The notes beneath the pieces were generated by a model that did not search any database, was not told where the DNA came from, and saw nothing but the letters and a program-made list of their open reading frames with translations. This document shows, piece after piece, positions 11,939-23,873 of a stretch of DNA of 64,000 bases (within the stretch, counting starts at the first letter, position 1; each line of letters begins with the position of its first letter). The DNA lies in assembly GCA_012861695.1 (NCBI GenBank), contig JAAOOA010000127.1:29178186-29242185 (forward strand), written 5' to 3'. Source of the stretch: Trematomus loennbergii. Taxonomy: Eukaryota; Chordata; Actinopteri; Perciformes; Nototheniidae. The position numbers were made by a program, and so were the translations under genes.

Positions 11939-12368
11939 TAGGGCTGTGCAATTAATCGTATTTTAATCGCAATTACGATTTTGGCCTGCCACAATACGAA
12001 AACAACATAATCGAAAAAAACGATTATTTTGCTTTGCTAGGTTGTGACATATTTGATCTAATTTATTTTTATTTATCATATTTATATATGTTTAGTAGCT
12101 TGTTGAAGTGCGCTCCAAAATATTTGTTGATCTTGGTTATTGGTATTTATTATTTTATATCATTTATTTTGTATTGGTTTTTCAGTTGAATTACACGTTC
12201 AGGGTAATCAACAGTTAAAAAGATACTGTTCAAATTAATTTGTATTTGTTTTAAAGTTCAATAAATGGATGTTTTCAAAGTCAATAATAATCGTATTTAA
12301 TAATCGTGATATCAATTATTAACCAAAATAATCGTGATTATGATTTTTGCCATAATCGCACAGCCCTA
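11939..12368. mobile_element. hAT MITE (TAGGGCTGTGCAATTAATCG family), copy 1
   Basis: The termini are inverted: 'tagggctgtgcaattaatcg' on the left and 'cataatcgcacagccctа'-type sequence on the right (cgcacagcccta). A perfect 8-bp duplication, gaatgggt, sits at 11931-11938 and 12369-12376. The 430-bp AT-rich body has no coding sequence. Relatives occur at 23542, 28746 and about 29424. Confidence 0.93.
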
Positions 12369-12376
12369 GAATGGGT

Positions 12377-13747
12377 GACAGTGTTGGATTGTCAAACACA
12401 GGAAGTTACAGAAATGGCCAGATATCAATATCGGTCCTTACGTGACATCAGAAAGGTGTGGGAAGGGTTTTAGAAGCTAATAGACCCTGTAACAAGCAGT
12501 TCTGAGGTAATAAACTGGAAGCTTAAGCCCATCCTGCTGACCAAGTTGTATTTTCATTGGGTGGGATCATCACTGACATGTCTGAAGTAAGGCTGAAACC
12601 AATGATTACCTACATTATCTATTCATCTTTAAATCTATGAATTTATTTTAAAACATTTATCATCAGATTTGAAACCAATAATGCCAACTGAGTCACGATT
12701 GGACTTGGTGATTAATCAACCAAACGCTTCAGCACTGGCCTTACATAAGTCCAGTATTTATCGTTCACAAATGCTCACCGCTTGGCCCATCTTCAACCTA
12801 ATGAAGCTCTTTATGACACACTTCTTACCCCTTTGGCTGTGTTGCTTCTCCTGTGAGTTTCTATTGGTGAGGAAGCAGCCAGAGAGCATGCTGGGAGGAG
12901 TAGGTGATTAATTGAAGGGACAAATTCTACCGGACAGACAGAGGACTAAATGTCAGCGGAGACAACAGGAGACGTGACCTTTACAGAGGACTGCCGGTCT
13001 GAGCAGAATGATATAAGACACCCGTGAACACACACTCAAACATACAATTACTCTCGTACGCACACACGCACACACCACACACACACACACACACAATGAT
13101 TTGTTCTGATTGGTTTCAAGTCTTGACATCCGATACAGAAATATGGTCAACCCATAAGTACTTTAAATATGTTCCAATCCTTTGCAGTGGCAGTCTGTGT
13201 GAAGTCTTTAACCCAGAGATATCAGCAGATAGTGAAACTCAATAGGCCTGTACTGATTTAACTCTTTTAATTTAAAGTGCTACACTGTCAGTGCTAATCA
13301 AATTTGGACGTACACCATCAAGACTTTCAATAGTCATAATTTCATTTCAAATCCAGTGTGCAGGCATAGACACAAAACAGTGAAATGAGATGCTTTGAAG
13401 CTAAACAGAAATGGTTTAGGAGCATCAGGTCCATCAACAGCTTGACTGCATCTGTTTAAGCTAAATACATGTTGTATTCCTGCTTAAAACAGTGACGCAG
13501 TGCTCAGTTATACCGTTCATTATGGAGGTTGAATGGTTGTCCTTCAGCATGTCCTTCCCGAGTGTCACTGAAGGACGCTGCTGGCTTGTAAAACTGAGTC
13601 ATGCTTTTAACTATGTATTTATTCACTGTGAGATTTGAGCATCTGACAGCTTCTGTTTTCATGTTTTAAGATTGCTAAGTGTATGAATGGCTTCTCAGCT
13701 TAGTGTGTCGTGTGCAAATGGACAATTTAGTGTTGGATTTGAATGGG
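12377..13747. other. st7 intron with one short (CA)n tract
   Basis: A CA microsatellite lies at about 13060-13096. No coding exon is visible. Confidence 0.45.
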
Positions 13748-13962
13748 AAATAAAGAATGGTAAATGGACTGCGTTTATGTGGGGCTTTTCTAATTCTTGT
13801 GACACCTTAAAGCGCTTTGACAAATAAAAGTCAGCATTCATACACACATAGAGGCTGCCTTACAAGGGGCTAAGAGGTACTAACATTCCCACACTCTTGG
13901 TTATTGCAAGCTATTTTGGGGTAAGGTATCTTGCCCAATCATTCCTTGAGCATCCTAACTGC
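13748..13962 (+). repeat. Dispersed fish repeat fragment beside the tetranucleotide satellite
   Basis: Begins 'tggtaaatggactgcgttta', then 'aaagcgctttgac', 'agcattcatacacac', 'gaggctgcct' and 'tatcttgcccaatc'. This order of words is that of a very common fish dispersed repeat ('aaatggactgcatttatata...'). It is truncated at its right end, where the TCTA array begins. Confidence 0.55.
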
Positions 13963-13967
13963 AGGAC

Positions 13968-14004
<37 letters not shown>

Positions 14005-15292
14005 AATCCATCCATCCATCTATCTATCCATTCATCTATCCATCTATCTATCTATCCATCCATCAATTTTTCAATCCATCCATCTATCTATCAATCCATC
14101 TATCTATCTATTCGTCTAACTATCCATCTATCTATCTATCATCTATCTATCTATCTATCTATCCATCTATCCATCTATCCATCTATCTATCTATCTATCC
14201 ATCTATCCATCTATCTATCCATTCATCTATCTATCTATCCATCCATCCATCCATCTATATCATATCTATCTATCCACATCTATCTATCCATCTATCTATC
14301 ATCCATCTATCTATCCATCCATCCATCTATCTATCTATCCATTCATCTAACTATCCATCTATCTATCCATTCATCTATCCATCCATCCATCCATCCATCT
14401 ATCTATCTATCAATCCATCCATCTATCCATCCATCTATCTATCTATCTATCTATCTATTCGTCTAACTATCCATCTATCTATCTATCTATCTATCTATCC
14501 ATCTATCTATCCATTCATCTATCTATCTATCTATCTATTCGTCTAACTATCCATCTATCTATCTATCTATCTATCTATCCATCTATCTATCCATTCATCT
14601 ATCTATCTATCTATCTATTCGTCTAACTATCCATCTATCTATCCATCTATCTATCCATTCATCTATCTATCTATCCATCCATCTATCCATCTATCCATCC
14701 ATCTGTCTATCCATTCATCTATCTATCCATTTATCTATCCGTTCATCTATCTATCCATCCATCCATCCATCTATCTATCCATTCATCAACTATCCATCTG
14801 TCTGTCTATCTATCTATCTATCTATCCATCCATCCATCCATCCATCTATCTATCTATCAATCCATCCATCTATCCATCCATCTATCTATCTATCTATCTA
14901 TCTATTCGTCTAACTATCCATCTATCTATCTATCTATCTATCTATCCATCTATCTATCCATTCATCTATCTATCTATCTATCTATTCGTCTAACTATCCA
15001 TCTATCTATCTATCTATCTATCTATCCATCTATCTATCCATTCATCTATCTATCTATCTATCTATTCGTCTAACTATCCATCTATCTATCTATCTATCTA
15101 TCTATCCATCTATCTATCCATTCATCTATCTATCTATCTATCTATTCGTCTAACTATCCATCTATCTATCCATCTATCTATCCATTCATCTATCTATCTA
15201 TCCATCCATCCATCCATCTATCTATCCATTCATCAACTATCCATCTGTCTGTCTATCTATCTATCTATCTATCCATCTATCCATCCATCTAT
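13963..15292. repeat. 1.3-kb TCTA/TCCA tetranucleotide satellite with 80-bp higher-order units
   Basis: Almost pure (TCTA/TCCA)n with occasional TTCA, TCAA and TCTG variants. The variant word 'attcgtctaactatcc' recurs with exactly 80-base spacing (gtctaact at 14461, 14541, 14621, then 14908, 14988, 15068, 15148). A longer block ending 'attcatcaactatccatctg' repeats about 447 bases apart (14781 and 15228). The long Ser-Ile-Tyr-His reading frames across it are translation artefacts. Confidence 0.97.
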
Positions 15293-17126
15293 GTTAAAAT
15301 ATATCCTGTGAGTACAGTAAGTGCCGATCGTACCCCTGACCTCCCCATTGGTGGCCGCTCTAACTCCTGATCCACAGTGTGAAGCCACAAAAGACAAAGT
15401 TGGGATCTGTTGAGAGTAACAGTGGCTCAGCTGCTCATCCCTGAAATGTTTGCTGGCAGGGCCGATTAGGGAGCGCCTCGTATCCCTGACTGATGGGGCT
15501 GCGAGCAGAGCCTGTCTGGGTCTAACTACCTGCTCTGACCTTTGAGCAAGGTGCAGTGTAGCCATCATTTGTCACCGCAGCAAAAGCAGGGGACTAACCT
15601 TTCCACTGGGAGCACTGGTGCCAACCAACTCTCACCATCAGTGGCATCTGAGACAAAACCTTTCCTGTCTCTTCATCACCACCAGTGTCCTCCTCTCTCT
15701 AATTTTGCTTTCTAAAATAATAAGATATAGACGACTTCATTTTTGTACTACCTAAAAGGATTGTTCATGAAGTTCTATGCCTTTATGTACATGTGAAAAG
15801 CACGATTTGCACCTGTATGTAAGCTGTTTATTTATGTTAAAGCAAGCAACAGAGTTTGAATATGATATACAAGCGCTCTGAACAGAATCTCAGAGTGTAA
15901 AAGCGATCTTGCAAGGGAGAACTTTGGGTCAGTGTGCACAAATCTGACCCTCAAAACCCTTTCTTGCTTGTCAAGTAGACTTTGCAGGACGGGAGGGTAT
16001 AAACAGTGACTGCAGTGGATCATAAATCATCATGCACTCAGATAAATGCGACCACATTTCATTATGACTTACGAAAAAATGACACGTTTGGGACCATTTT
16101 GGACGCAATCTGGAGCCCTGGATGGTACTTTTCTGTGTGTCACTGTATACATGTGTCTGCATATGTAAATGTTCTGTGTTATTAACAATAAGGTTGACCA
16201 GCTCTATCACATTCACAGATCGATAAGTGTCCAGTGCTGCCCATATACTTGGATAGAGTTATTTAAAGCTCTTTGACTTACTATCACAGCATTACACATT
16301 TTAGCTGATATTCATGCACTGCTCAATTCAGACTCACCTAGAACACATTAAGGAAATACATACAGAGAGAGAGACTGTATTTGTCCCAGGAAAGATACTC
16401 AAAATCACGTGTTTAAAATTCTGGATCTATCTATTTGGCTGAAGCAGAAGTACTTTCAACGAGTGTGAAGCAGAACTGGTATTCAATCTCTGGAAATCAA
16501 TCAACTATAAGATAATCCTAAACACCATGACATATAAAACATATCCAACATAAGCCACAATACAAAGTGAGCATTATCAACGAGTCAAGTCGATCATGTT
16601 TACTACTTGAAAAAAGGCTGCCTGTAAAAGACGCACACTTGGAAGTGAATGACAGAAAGTTGGACTCATTCAAAATCCAAGAGAGCATTATCTTAATAAA
16701 GACTTGGCAGACAAACACTAGCAGAGAGAGTTATTCAAAACTGTCTGCCAGGAGAAAATAAGTTGTCATTGCTTTTAAATTCTCTTTTGTTTGACTCACT
16801 CGACTGTAAGAGAAAAGTTATCCTGAATTTGCAAATATGTTTATCCTATCGCTAAAAGGGTCAGGGCCATTTTTAAATGTTACTGATTTTTTGGTTTAAT
16901 TTTGTGCCTGTTTGTCAAGATGTGTTCTCTTCTGTCTGTAACTATTATATTTCCAATGAGTTTAGATTTGTCCATGTCTGTGATCTTAATTAAATACGGA
17001 CAACAAAAACACAGACAAATTGCGGAGCACTGAAAATCATTTTTTTCATTTTAGTCAATAAAGCACCAGAGAGATTTATTTATTTACTTTGCTTACCCGC
17101 TGGCTGATGGATAAGGATGTTCCCTG
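15293..17126. other. st7 intron sequence, nothing recognised
   Basis: About 1.8 kb without tandem repeats or recognisable TE ends. Short open frames here have no recognisable domain and no consistent splice context. Confidence 0.4.
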
Positions 17127-18351
17127 GGGCCTCATTTATAAACGGTGCGTGCGCTCAAAAGATGGCGTACGCCAGTTTCTACGCAATGTTTGCGATTTAT
17201 AAAAACAAACTTGACGGGAAAATGTGCGGTCCTCCACGCACACTCTGACCCAGGCGTACGCACTAAGCACAACAACGGGAGAGACGAGAAACTGCGACAC
17301 CGTTGGCAGAAGGAAGAATGGAGAGAAATATGTGGAAATCATACCATAATAAAATGTTACCTCTCATTTATCAAATATGAAGAATTCATTTGCAAACATT
17401 GATTAAAGCCAATCTTAAAATGATTTAACGAACGCCTGTTTGAGACTCCTCAGTGCACACAAAAACATAACTTGGATAAATAAATAAATACGGAAATGTT
17501 ATTGATCACCCTCGATTATGTTCTCTTGTTAAAAAATGTATTCTCATAAATTATGCGGTAAGCAGAAGGACCGAATTACTTTAAACTGAGGCCGTTTTGC
17601 TTTTCTATAGGTTGTAGATACGAGCATGGTTTTATATACTATCACGTTTAATCGTGTTTATGCCGTTCGCCAATAGCCTACTTGATAAGTCGCTTGTAAA
17701 ACACAGGAGGTATGGAAACTAAGAACACCATATGTGGTAAATTGTACAGCTAATATAACACAACACATTAGTTGTATTTCCTTTAACTGGTGGATTATGG
17801 ATATATAGTTGCTGATCAACAGCTGGAACACAAACCACCAAATACAACAAAATAATTCAGATCCAGTCGTCATGACTCCACTCCGGAGGGATTCCCCGAT
17901 CATTTCTTACAGTTTCTCATCAAGGGGGGGTCTCCTGTCCCCGGGACAAACACACTGCCTGAGGAAGGTTAGGCTATGTGTATTTTTTTTGTCATTAACT
18001 TTTTTCGGACCACTTATTTATTATTTTGGTGACGATCCGACCTCCATGCTGCTACTCTGGTTCAAACTGCATCCACCAAACATTATGATTTATCTCGACT
18101 CCCCAAAATAACCAAAATCTGACACGGTGTGAGATGTCTTTTTTTAGCTGTTCTGTCGTCATTTCCCGCGATCTTCTTCATGCAGTCAGTCAGTCAAAAT
18201 GAATGAATGAATGGGCGTTTCTTTGACTATTTATAGGCAAATATGGGCAGTCTTTTATGAATCAGAAAATGTCTGTGCGTATTTATTTGCTTTGTCCTAT
18301 GTAAGCAACCTTCCCACGTCAATCCTACGCAAGGCTTTATAAATGAGGCCC
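17127..18351. mobile_element. Non-autonomous Harbinger-like TIR element
   Basis: The termini are inverted: 'gggcctcatttataaacgg' on the left and 'ggctttataaatgaggccc' on the right, flanked by a 3-bp direct repeat ctg (17124-17126 and 18352-18354). A 3-bp duplication with these ends suggests PIF/Harbinger. Subterminal words 'ggcgtacgcc', 'tacgcaatg' and 'cctacgcaagg' recur near both ends. The 1.2-kb body has no convincing transposase or Myb-like frame. Confidence 0.75.
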
Positions 18352-18576
18352 CTGGTCTTTAAAAAAAACAACTAAGAAGTCGTGCGGGATGCAACAAAGG
18401 CTGACACAATCTATCAAACAACCTTTCATTTTTTATTATTTTCCATAACCACAAAGTAAACACATATGGGACAGCAACAGAGAATAAACACAAAGATTGA
18501 ATGACTTGTCCCTCCCCCTTTCCCCGGATTAATCTAGCTCAACAAGCCACTAATGTAAACACAGATATCTGCTCCA

Positions 18577-18850
<274 letters not shown>

Positions 18851-19016
18851 ACCGTCCACTTCATGAATATCAATACAAAATGTACAGGGCCACCTGCTGA
18901 ACACAATACAAAGGCCATTTAAAGGGAAAGGATCAGAAGCACAGCCACCGTACAGCTCCAGACTACACACAGCGGGCCATCAGCACACCAACAAGAAGCA
19001 AGAGCACATTACTTAC

Positions 19017-19023
19017 CCTCCAT
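19017..19023 (-). CDS. st7: Candidate alternative first coding exon of ST7 (ATG GAG G)
   Basis: On the minus strand the sequence reads GGGGAATGGAGG followed by GTAAGT, a consensus donor (19016-19011). The exon would end in phase 1 after ATG GAG G. Joined to exon 2 (which begins TA AGC ATG) it gives M-E-V-S-M-F-L-N, in frame with ST7. The ATG has a G at +4 and lies below a GC-richer stretch (19024-19450) that could be a promoter. I cannot recall with certainty a known ST7 isoform with this start. The alternative is a chance donor in a GC-rich patch, or a non-coding first exon whose translation begins at the internal ATG of exon 2. Confidence 0.4.
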
Positions 19024-19560
19024 TCCCCTGAAACATCCACCAACACCGCCTTTCGCTCCTTTCAAATATCAGTATAAATCGTTGTCAAAGACACAGTGAA
19101 AGTGAGTTTTTTCGTCCCTCTTTCTACTCAGAAATCTAGATAGTGTTTCTCTACTGGCTGTCCGATCCATAAAGGGATCCAAGCAGCAGCTAGCTGTCTT
19201 TCACAGAGCACATTTACGAGTGGGGGGGGCCCCGGCTGTGGTTTGTTTTCCTTGATTGGCCGCTCTCAGTGAGTGACAGCAAGCCGACGCAATTGTGAGG
19301 CGGGCGGGCTGTGTTCTGCTTGCTCTTTAGTAACCCAGTAGAAGAGAGAGAAATACAGGGTGGGGGGTTGGCGCGGGTTTGTAGATGGCAGTCCAGCCAA
19401 TCAATAACATGGATTTTAATGAAGGGGGGGCGGGGCAGGTGCTCCTTAGCTTAGCCTTCCTCCTGCATGGGGTAACCATGACAACCCATAAATGACCCTA
19501 CAGCAGAATTGATGAAGGAGCGTCCTCGGTGCAGATTTACAGATATGGACGAGGCTCAGT
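19024..19560 (-). promoter_or_regulatory. Candidate internal st7 promoter
   Basis: The stretch is GC-richer than its surroundings. It has inverted CCAAT boxes relative to each other (attgg at 19255-19259, ccaat at 19397-19401) and a GC box inside 'gggggggcggggcaggt' near 19425-19440. It lies directly upstream, on the minus strand, of the candidate exon ending at 19017. There is no TATA box at a helpful distance. Function is inferred from composition and position only. Confidence 0.35.
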
Positions 19561-19668
19561 CGGTCCTTCAATCCTGTGATTGTTGTAGCGGAAATACGTT
19601 TTCGGGTCTTCAAAAGAATCCATTATGATTTCAAGCTACTGCTTTTATTATTACACACATTCTCTCCT

Positions 19669-20276
19669 CAGTGTTTCCAGTAAACGGTATTTGCCGGACC
19701 ATGATTGGAGAAATTGGTCCGACAGATTTAAATCTTTGGCCATTTTGTCCGGTGAAAGAAATTCCACCGGAGAACGATTTAAATGTATTATAAATTGGCT
19801 GAATAGAGGAATCAGCACAAGCCCCTCTCATTGGTTTTTGTCTTACTTCCTTTACGATAAACATATATTATTTTTATTTTTTAAAAGGGACTTGTTTTGC
19901 TTGAAATATCCTACTTAAAAAATTGTTATTATTTAAATCAACATGATTTGATAATGTCATTCACACGTTTACTTCTCAGTGTTTTAGTAGACGGTATTTG
20001 CCGGACCGTGATTGGAGAAATCGGACACATTTCTATCTCTTTGGTCATATTGTCCGGTGAAAATAATTAGGCTGCATACACTTGTCAGTACAAGCCTCTC
20101 TCATTGGTCATAGTCTTTTACGGGAATGGTTTTACTTGCAATATCCTACATAAAAATTTTTAATAATTCAAATGTAAATGTTTTGATAATGTCATTCTTT
20201 TAATTAGCCTTCTATTACGTGTTTTTAAGCTCACAAATGAATATTTAACCGGTATTTCCTGTTTATCTCACTGGTC
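19669..20276. repeat. Two-copy ~308-bp tandem repeat, probably transposon-derived
   Basis: 'cagtgtttccagtaaacggtatttgccggac' style sequence at 19669 returns at 19977 ('cagtgttttagtagacgg'). Both copies continue with 'attggagaaat', 'ttgtccggtgaaa' and 'ctctcattggt'. The copies are diverged by substitutions and small indels. The start CAGTGTTTCC resembles a hAT terminus, but no matching opposite end was found. Confidence 0.7.
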
Positions 20277-22029
20277 ATACTGGTGTCAAATAATCCCCCT
20301 GAGCAAAATGTTAAGTGTATTTAAAATTGGCTTCATCTTTGCGGACACATTCACCGGCACCAATTTTTTCTGATGGGAATGCTGTTACTCCTAAAATCCA
20401 CCCTGTGTCACTCCAATTTTCGAGATGGGCACTGAGCAGCTTTAATGGGCTAAGTGGGGGTTAAGTGCCTTGCTCTAGAGCCCCTCAGCAGTGGCTGTTA
20501 AGGGGATGGTGAAACATTATCATTTGCTTTCACCGGACGCAGAATTTCCCTCTCGATCCATTGATTAGATCAAGTGACCTCGTAGTCAAAAGGCACTTTC
20601 TTTCCGTCTGCAGCCCGCTGAGCTACTAAGACAAAGACGGAGGAGAGCCCGGTGAAATTAAATGGCTGACAAGGTTAGCCGCAGTTATAAGGTAGCGGTT
20701 GAACATGATGATGACAAATGTGGTGATTTCCGCTGTGAGATTACCTCTGATTCAATTATCACCGTGCTTCCATGAACATCCACCAAGAAGAATTATCATG
20801 CACCGATCTCGACTGACGGTACTTTAATTTACCCCTTGTTCTAGACGGAAACCAGTAATGAAGAGGATCTGAATTCTTATTTTGACCTCATTTCACAGCA
20901 CCATCAGGAATCAAAGAGAGAATTTTACATTTTTAAGCAACAAGGCTCTTTTAAAAAGCTCACAAATAGGGTTAGGGTTGGGACAAATGCGAGATAATCC
21001 CAGCATGTGCCGGTGAAGAGGCTTTAAATCCAGGTGTTTACACTACACTGAAAATCAAACAGTCGTTCAGCTGCTACATTAACATCTGAAAGGCAAAGAG
21101 CGACAAGATGACAGAATGCTTCAAGACTTGTCAAATTATCGCCTCAATAATTTATTCCTCCTTTCCCTAGAAGACCTATAATTTGGAAACAATCACGCAC
21201 CAGAGAAATTAGACGTTTTCTTTGTGTCATTGTGGAAAATTGATGTCAGAATCACAGACTTTCTCTCCGTAAGCAGACAGAACTGAATCAGCCAAATCAT
21301 ATTCTGTCCATACCATGCAAGCCCTCGGGTGTTAATCATATTCAAACTCGTTCTGCAAGCTTCCCAAAAACTCCCTTTTCATCAGGAGCCAAGCACACAT
21401 AATGATTATGGCCGAGGGAGTTTGCCAAGAACAGTTTTTATTCCTCACCTCGGCCCTCCACAGCAGAGGGTCCAACTTATCCCACTAATTGAGACCCGTC
21501 CACGGCATTCTGTTGGTTTATATCGCTCTCTAATCTTTACTCAATGCCTCTGTCGGACTAACTATGTTGTGAAAGAATCTGATCATCCAGAGCGGCAGGG
21601 ACGTTACAACTTCAGGCATGAGTCTCAGGCAGCTCAATAAGCTACTCGAATATTCTGTGTTACTGTTTTTGAATCTCGATACCAATATTTGGATTCAGTC
21701 AAAACACATTTTATGCAAGTATTTACAAATGTACATTTTTAAAACCAGACTATTGCACAGAAAAAGGATCCAGAACTAGACGTTGCTCATAATGACATTT
21801 AGTTTGAGCCAAAGGGCTTCAGCTTCGGCCCCGATGGGAATTCCATCCATACTGAAATCCAAAAAGGAGGACAAAAATACTTGTGTAAGCCAACAGGGTT
21901 TTGGAATATTGCAGAAAATAGGATCTTTGGCAAACACTTTTATGATACTTAAAAGTTTTGTTTAGTAGGATATGTATTCCACATATTAACACCCGTTCAA
22001 TAGATGTTGAAAGGTAAATGCAATTGGTA
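20277..22029. other. st7 intron sequence with possible SINE-tail remnant
   Basis: Around 20420-20500 the words 'gggcactgagcagc' and 'taagtgccttgctct' resemble fish SINE tails. No exon could be supported in the rest. Confidence 0.35.
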
Positions 22030-22712
22030 GAAGTAAAATGCTAACGTTAGGCTATAAAGGAACCACATCCTTGTCACATGACTTCACTGCAACACCGCTA
22101 AGCTAACGGCGGCTAATGTTCTGAACATTCAGCTTCAGACACTTAAAGGTAGGGTAGGTAATTCACTTCAGAAACACTTGTTGTTATATTCCATGGAATG
22201 CTCTTAACATCCCGATAGCAATGAATACATGAAATGCTTTGACATAAATACATTAAAGAATGTCATCTGTGAAAGCCGTGGCGCTGTAAAAGCACGACCA
22301 ATCATCTGAGCCGGCCCGGCTAAAATAACTGGATGCCCTACCTGCCTGTCAGCCTTCCATCTGTGCACAAACTTATCTCGTGCCCTCATTGGTCATGTGT
22401 GTGTTCGTGTGTGTTGGAGGAGGGGCTCTGTGAGGAAGTCTGAAGGAAGGGGCAGATTTTTTCCGGCTGCGTACTTTCAAATTCTAGCGCACTCGAGCTG
22501 GTTTCTCCATTCTTACCTACCCTACCTTTAAGAGAGGAGTATTTACTGACGTAGAACAAAAAACGTGAACATCTCTTAGGCTTGTGTTAACCATAGACTT
22601 TATTTCAGGCATCTAACCAAAAACATGTTCAAAAGAACATTGGCTTCGAGACAAATTAAGTGCTTAAATGCTTACTCCAGGTTTATGACTCATTCCTGCA
22701 ACACTCAATGCT
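22030..22712 (-). mobile_element. Foldback-family copy interrupted by a TTAA MITE
   Basis: Foldback-family sequence ('cacatgacttcactgcaaca', 'gctaagctaacggcggctaa') runs to 22142 and resumes at 22532 ('gtttatgactcattcctgca' near 22680). The gap is the 381-bp MITE at 22147-22527. Confidence 0.6.
22147..22527 (+). mobile_element. TTAA-site MITE (AGGTAGGGTAGGTAA family), copy 1
   Basis: The termini are inverted: 'aggtagggtaggtaa' and 'ttacctaccctacct', flanked by TTAA at 22143-22146 and 22528-22531. The body includes 'ccatggaatgctcttaacat'. A second copy in the same orientation lies at 44488-44865. TTAA duplication points to piggyBac- or Kolobok-type mobilisation. No coding sequence. Confidence 0.88.
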
Positions 22713-23533
22713 TAATTTTTGGACCTCCAAAACGATGGAAAAAAACGACTTATGTACACTAAAGAAAAGTCGCTATGCATAAAGCAGGAGGGGTGAGCGT
22801 GCAGAGATTCAACACAATGACCTCGCCTCCTCTGGTTCTGGCCAAGCCCTGATCATTGAGACTCTTGGGTCTGAGCTGTGTTACTGTTGGCACTGAGGAC
22901 CGCTGGAGTTACGGATGGCAGCGGCAAATGGTTCTGTTTCCTGAATACTTTCACAACCAGCCGTAGAGCCATATATGGAGATTTTTTGAATACCAGTCAA
23001 ATGACTTTAGATGATGTCAAACTTTTTTTTTATAGTTGAGATCCTGTCTGAACATCCTGTGGTTTACTAAATCCTAAAGTTATGAATGATGAAGGCAGCA
23101 GATAACCATTCAAATCAACAACAAAGACTTCAAAAATACAGCCCTATTTTACTCCACTGTTTTCAGAGTGAAAAAATTAAATGTATTTACATGGTAACTG
23201 CATTTCTTAAAGACCAGGTGTTTATATCAAGCATTAATAGACCAAATATATATCATATAATATAGCACTGAATAATAACAGCTTTTTTCTGTAGAATCAT
23301 TAGAGTTATCTACAGAATAACGGTGTTTACATTTGTAGTATTCTTTTTGAAAACTCAAAGGCGAATTGAAACAACAATAGCTTAAATCATACCTGGTATT
23401 TCATTAACTTGGAATGAAATGTTAAAATGCACATTCGCAACTCCTTACTATTGCTAGACGCTTCACAATAACAATCGAGTATCAAGCCATTTTGTATGTC
23501 TCCAATCACAATAAAACCATGATCTCAGTATTG
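22713..23533. other. st7 intron sequence, nothing recognised
   Basis: AT-rich, with no exon or terminal repeat supported. Confidence 0.4.
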
Positions 23534-23541
23534 GTGGTGAC

Positions 23542-23865
23542 TAGGGCTGTGCAATTAATCGTATTTTAATCTCGATTACGATTTTGGCTTGCAACGATTA
23601 CGAAAACAACGTAATCGAAATAAAACGATTATTATTTCTATAAAAAATAAATAAAAAAAAATGTAATTATTATTATTATTTTTTTTTTCAGTTGAATTAT
23701 ACTTAAAGTTAAGGGTAATCAACTGTTAAAAACATACTGTTCACATTTTTGTTTCAATAAATGGATGTTTTCAAAGTAAATGGATAATTGTTTTTAATAA
23801 TCGTGATATCAATTATTGACCAAAATAATCGTGATTAGGATTTTTGCCATAATCGCACAGCCCTA
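23542..23865. mobile_element. hAT MITE (TAGGGCTGTGCAATTAATCG family), copy 2
   Basis: Same termini as the copy at 11939, flanked by a perfect 8-bp duplication gtggtgac (23534-23541 and 23866-23873). It is 324 bp, shorter than copy 1 through internal deletion. Confidence 0.93.
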
Positions 23866-23873
23866 GTGGTGAC

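Noticed and set aside
13897..14466. A 189-residue Ser/Ile/Tyr/His-rich reading frame
   Set aside because: It is translation of the TCTA/TCCA satellite; three frames are open for the same reason.
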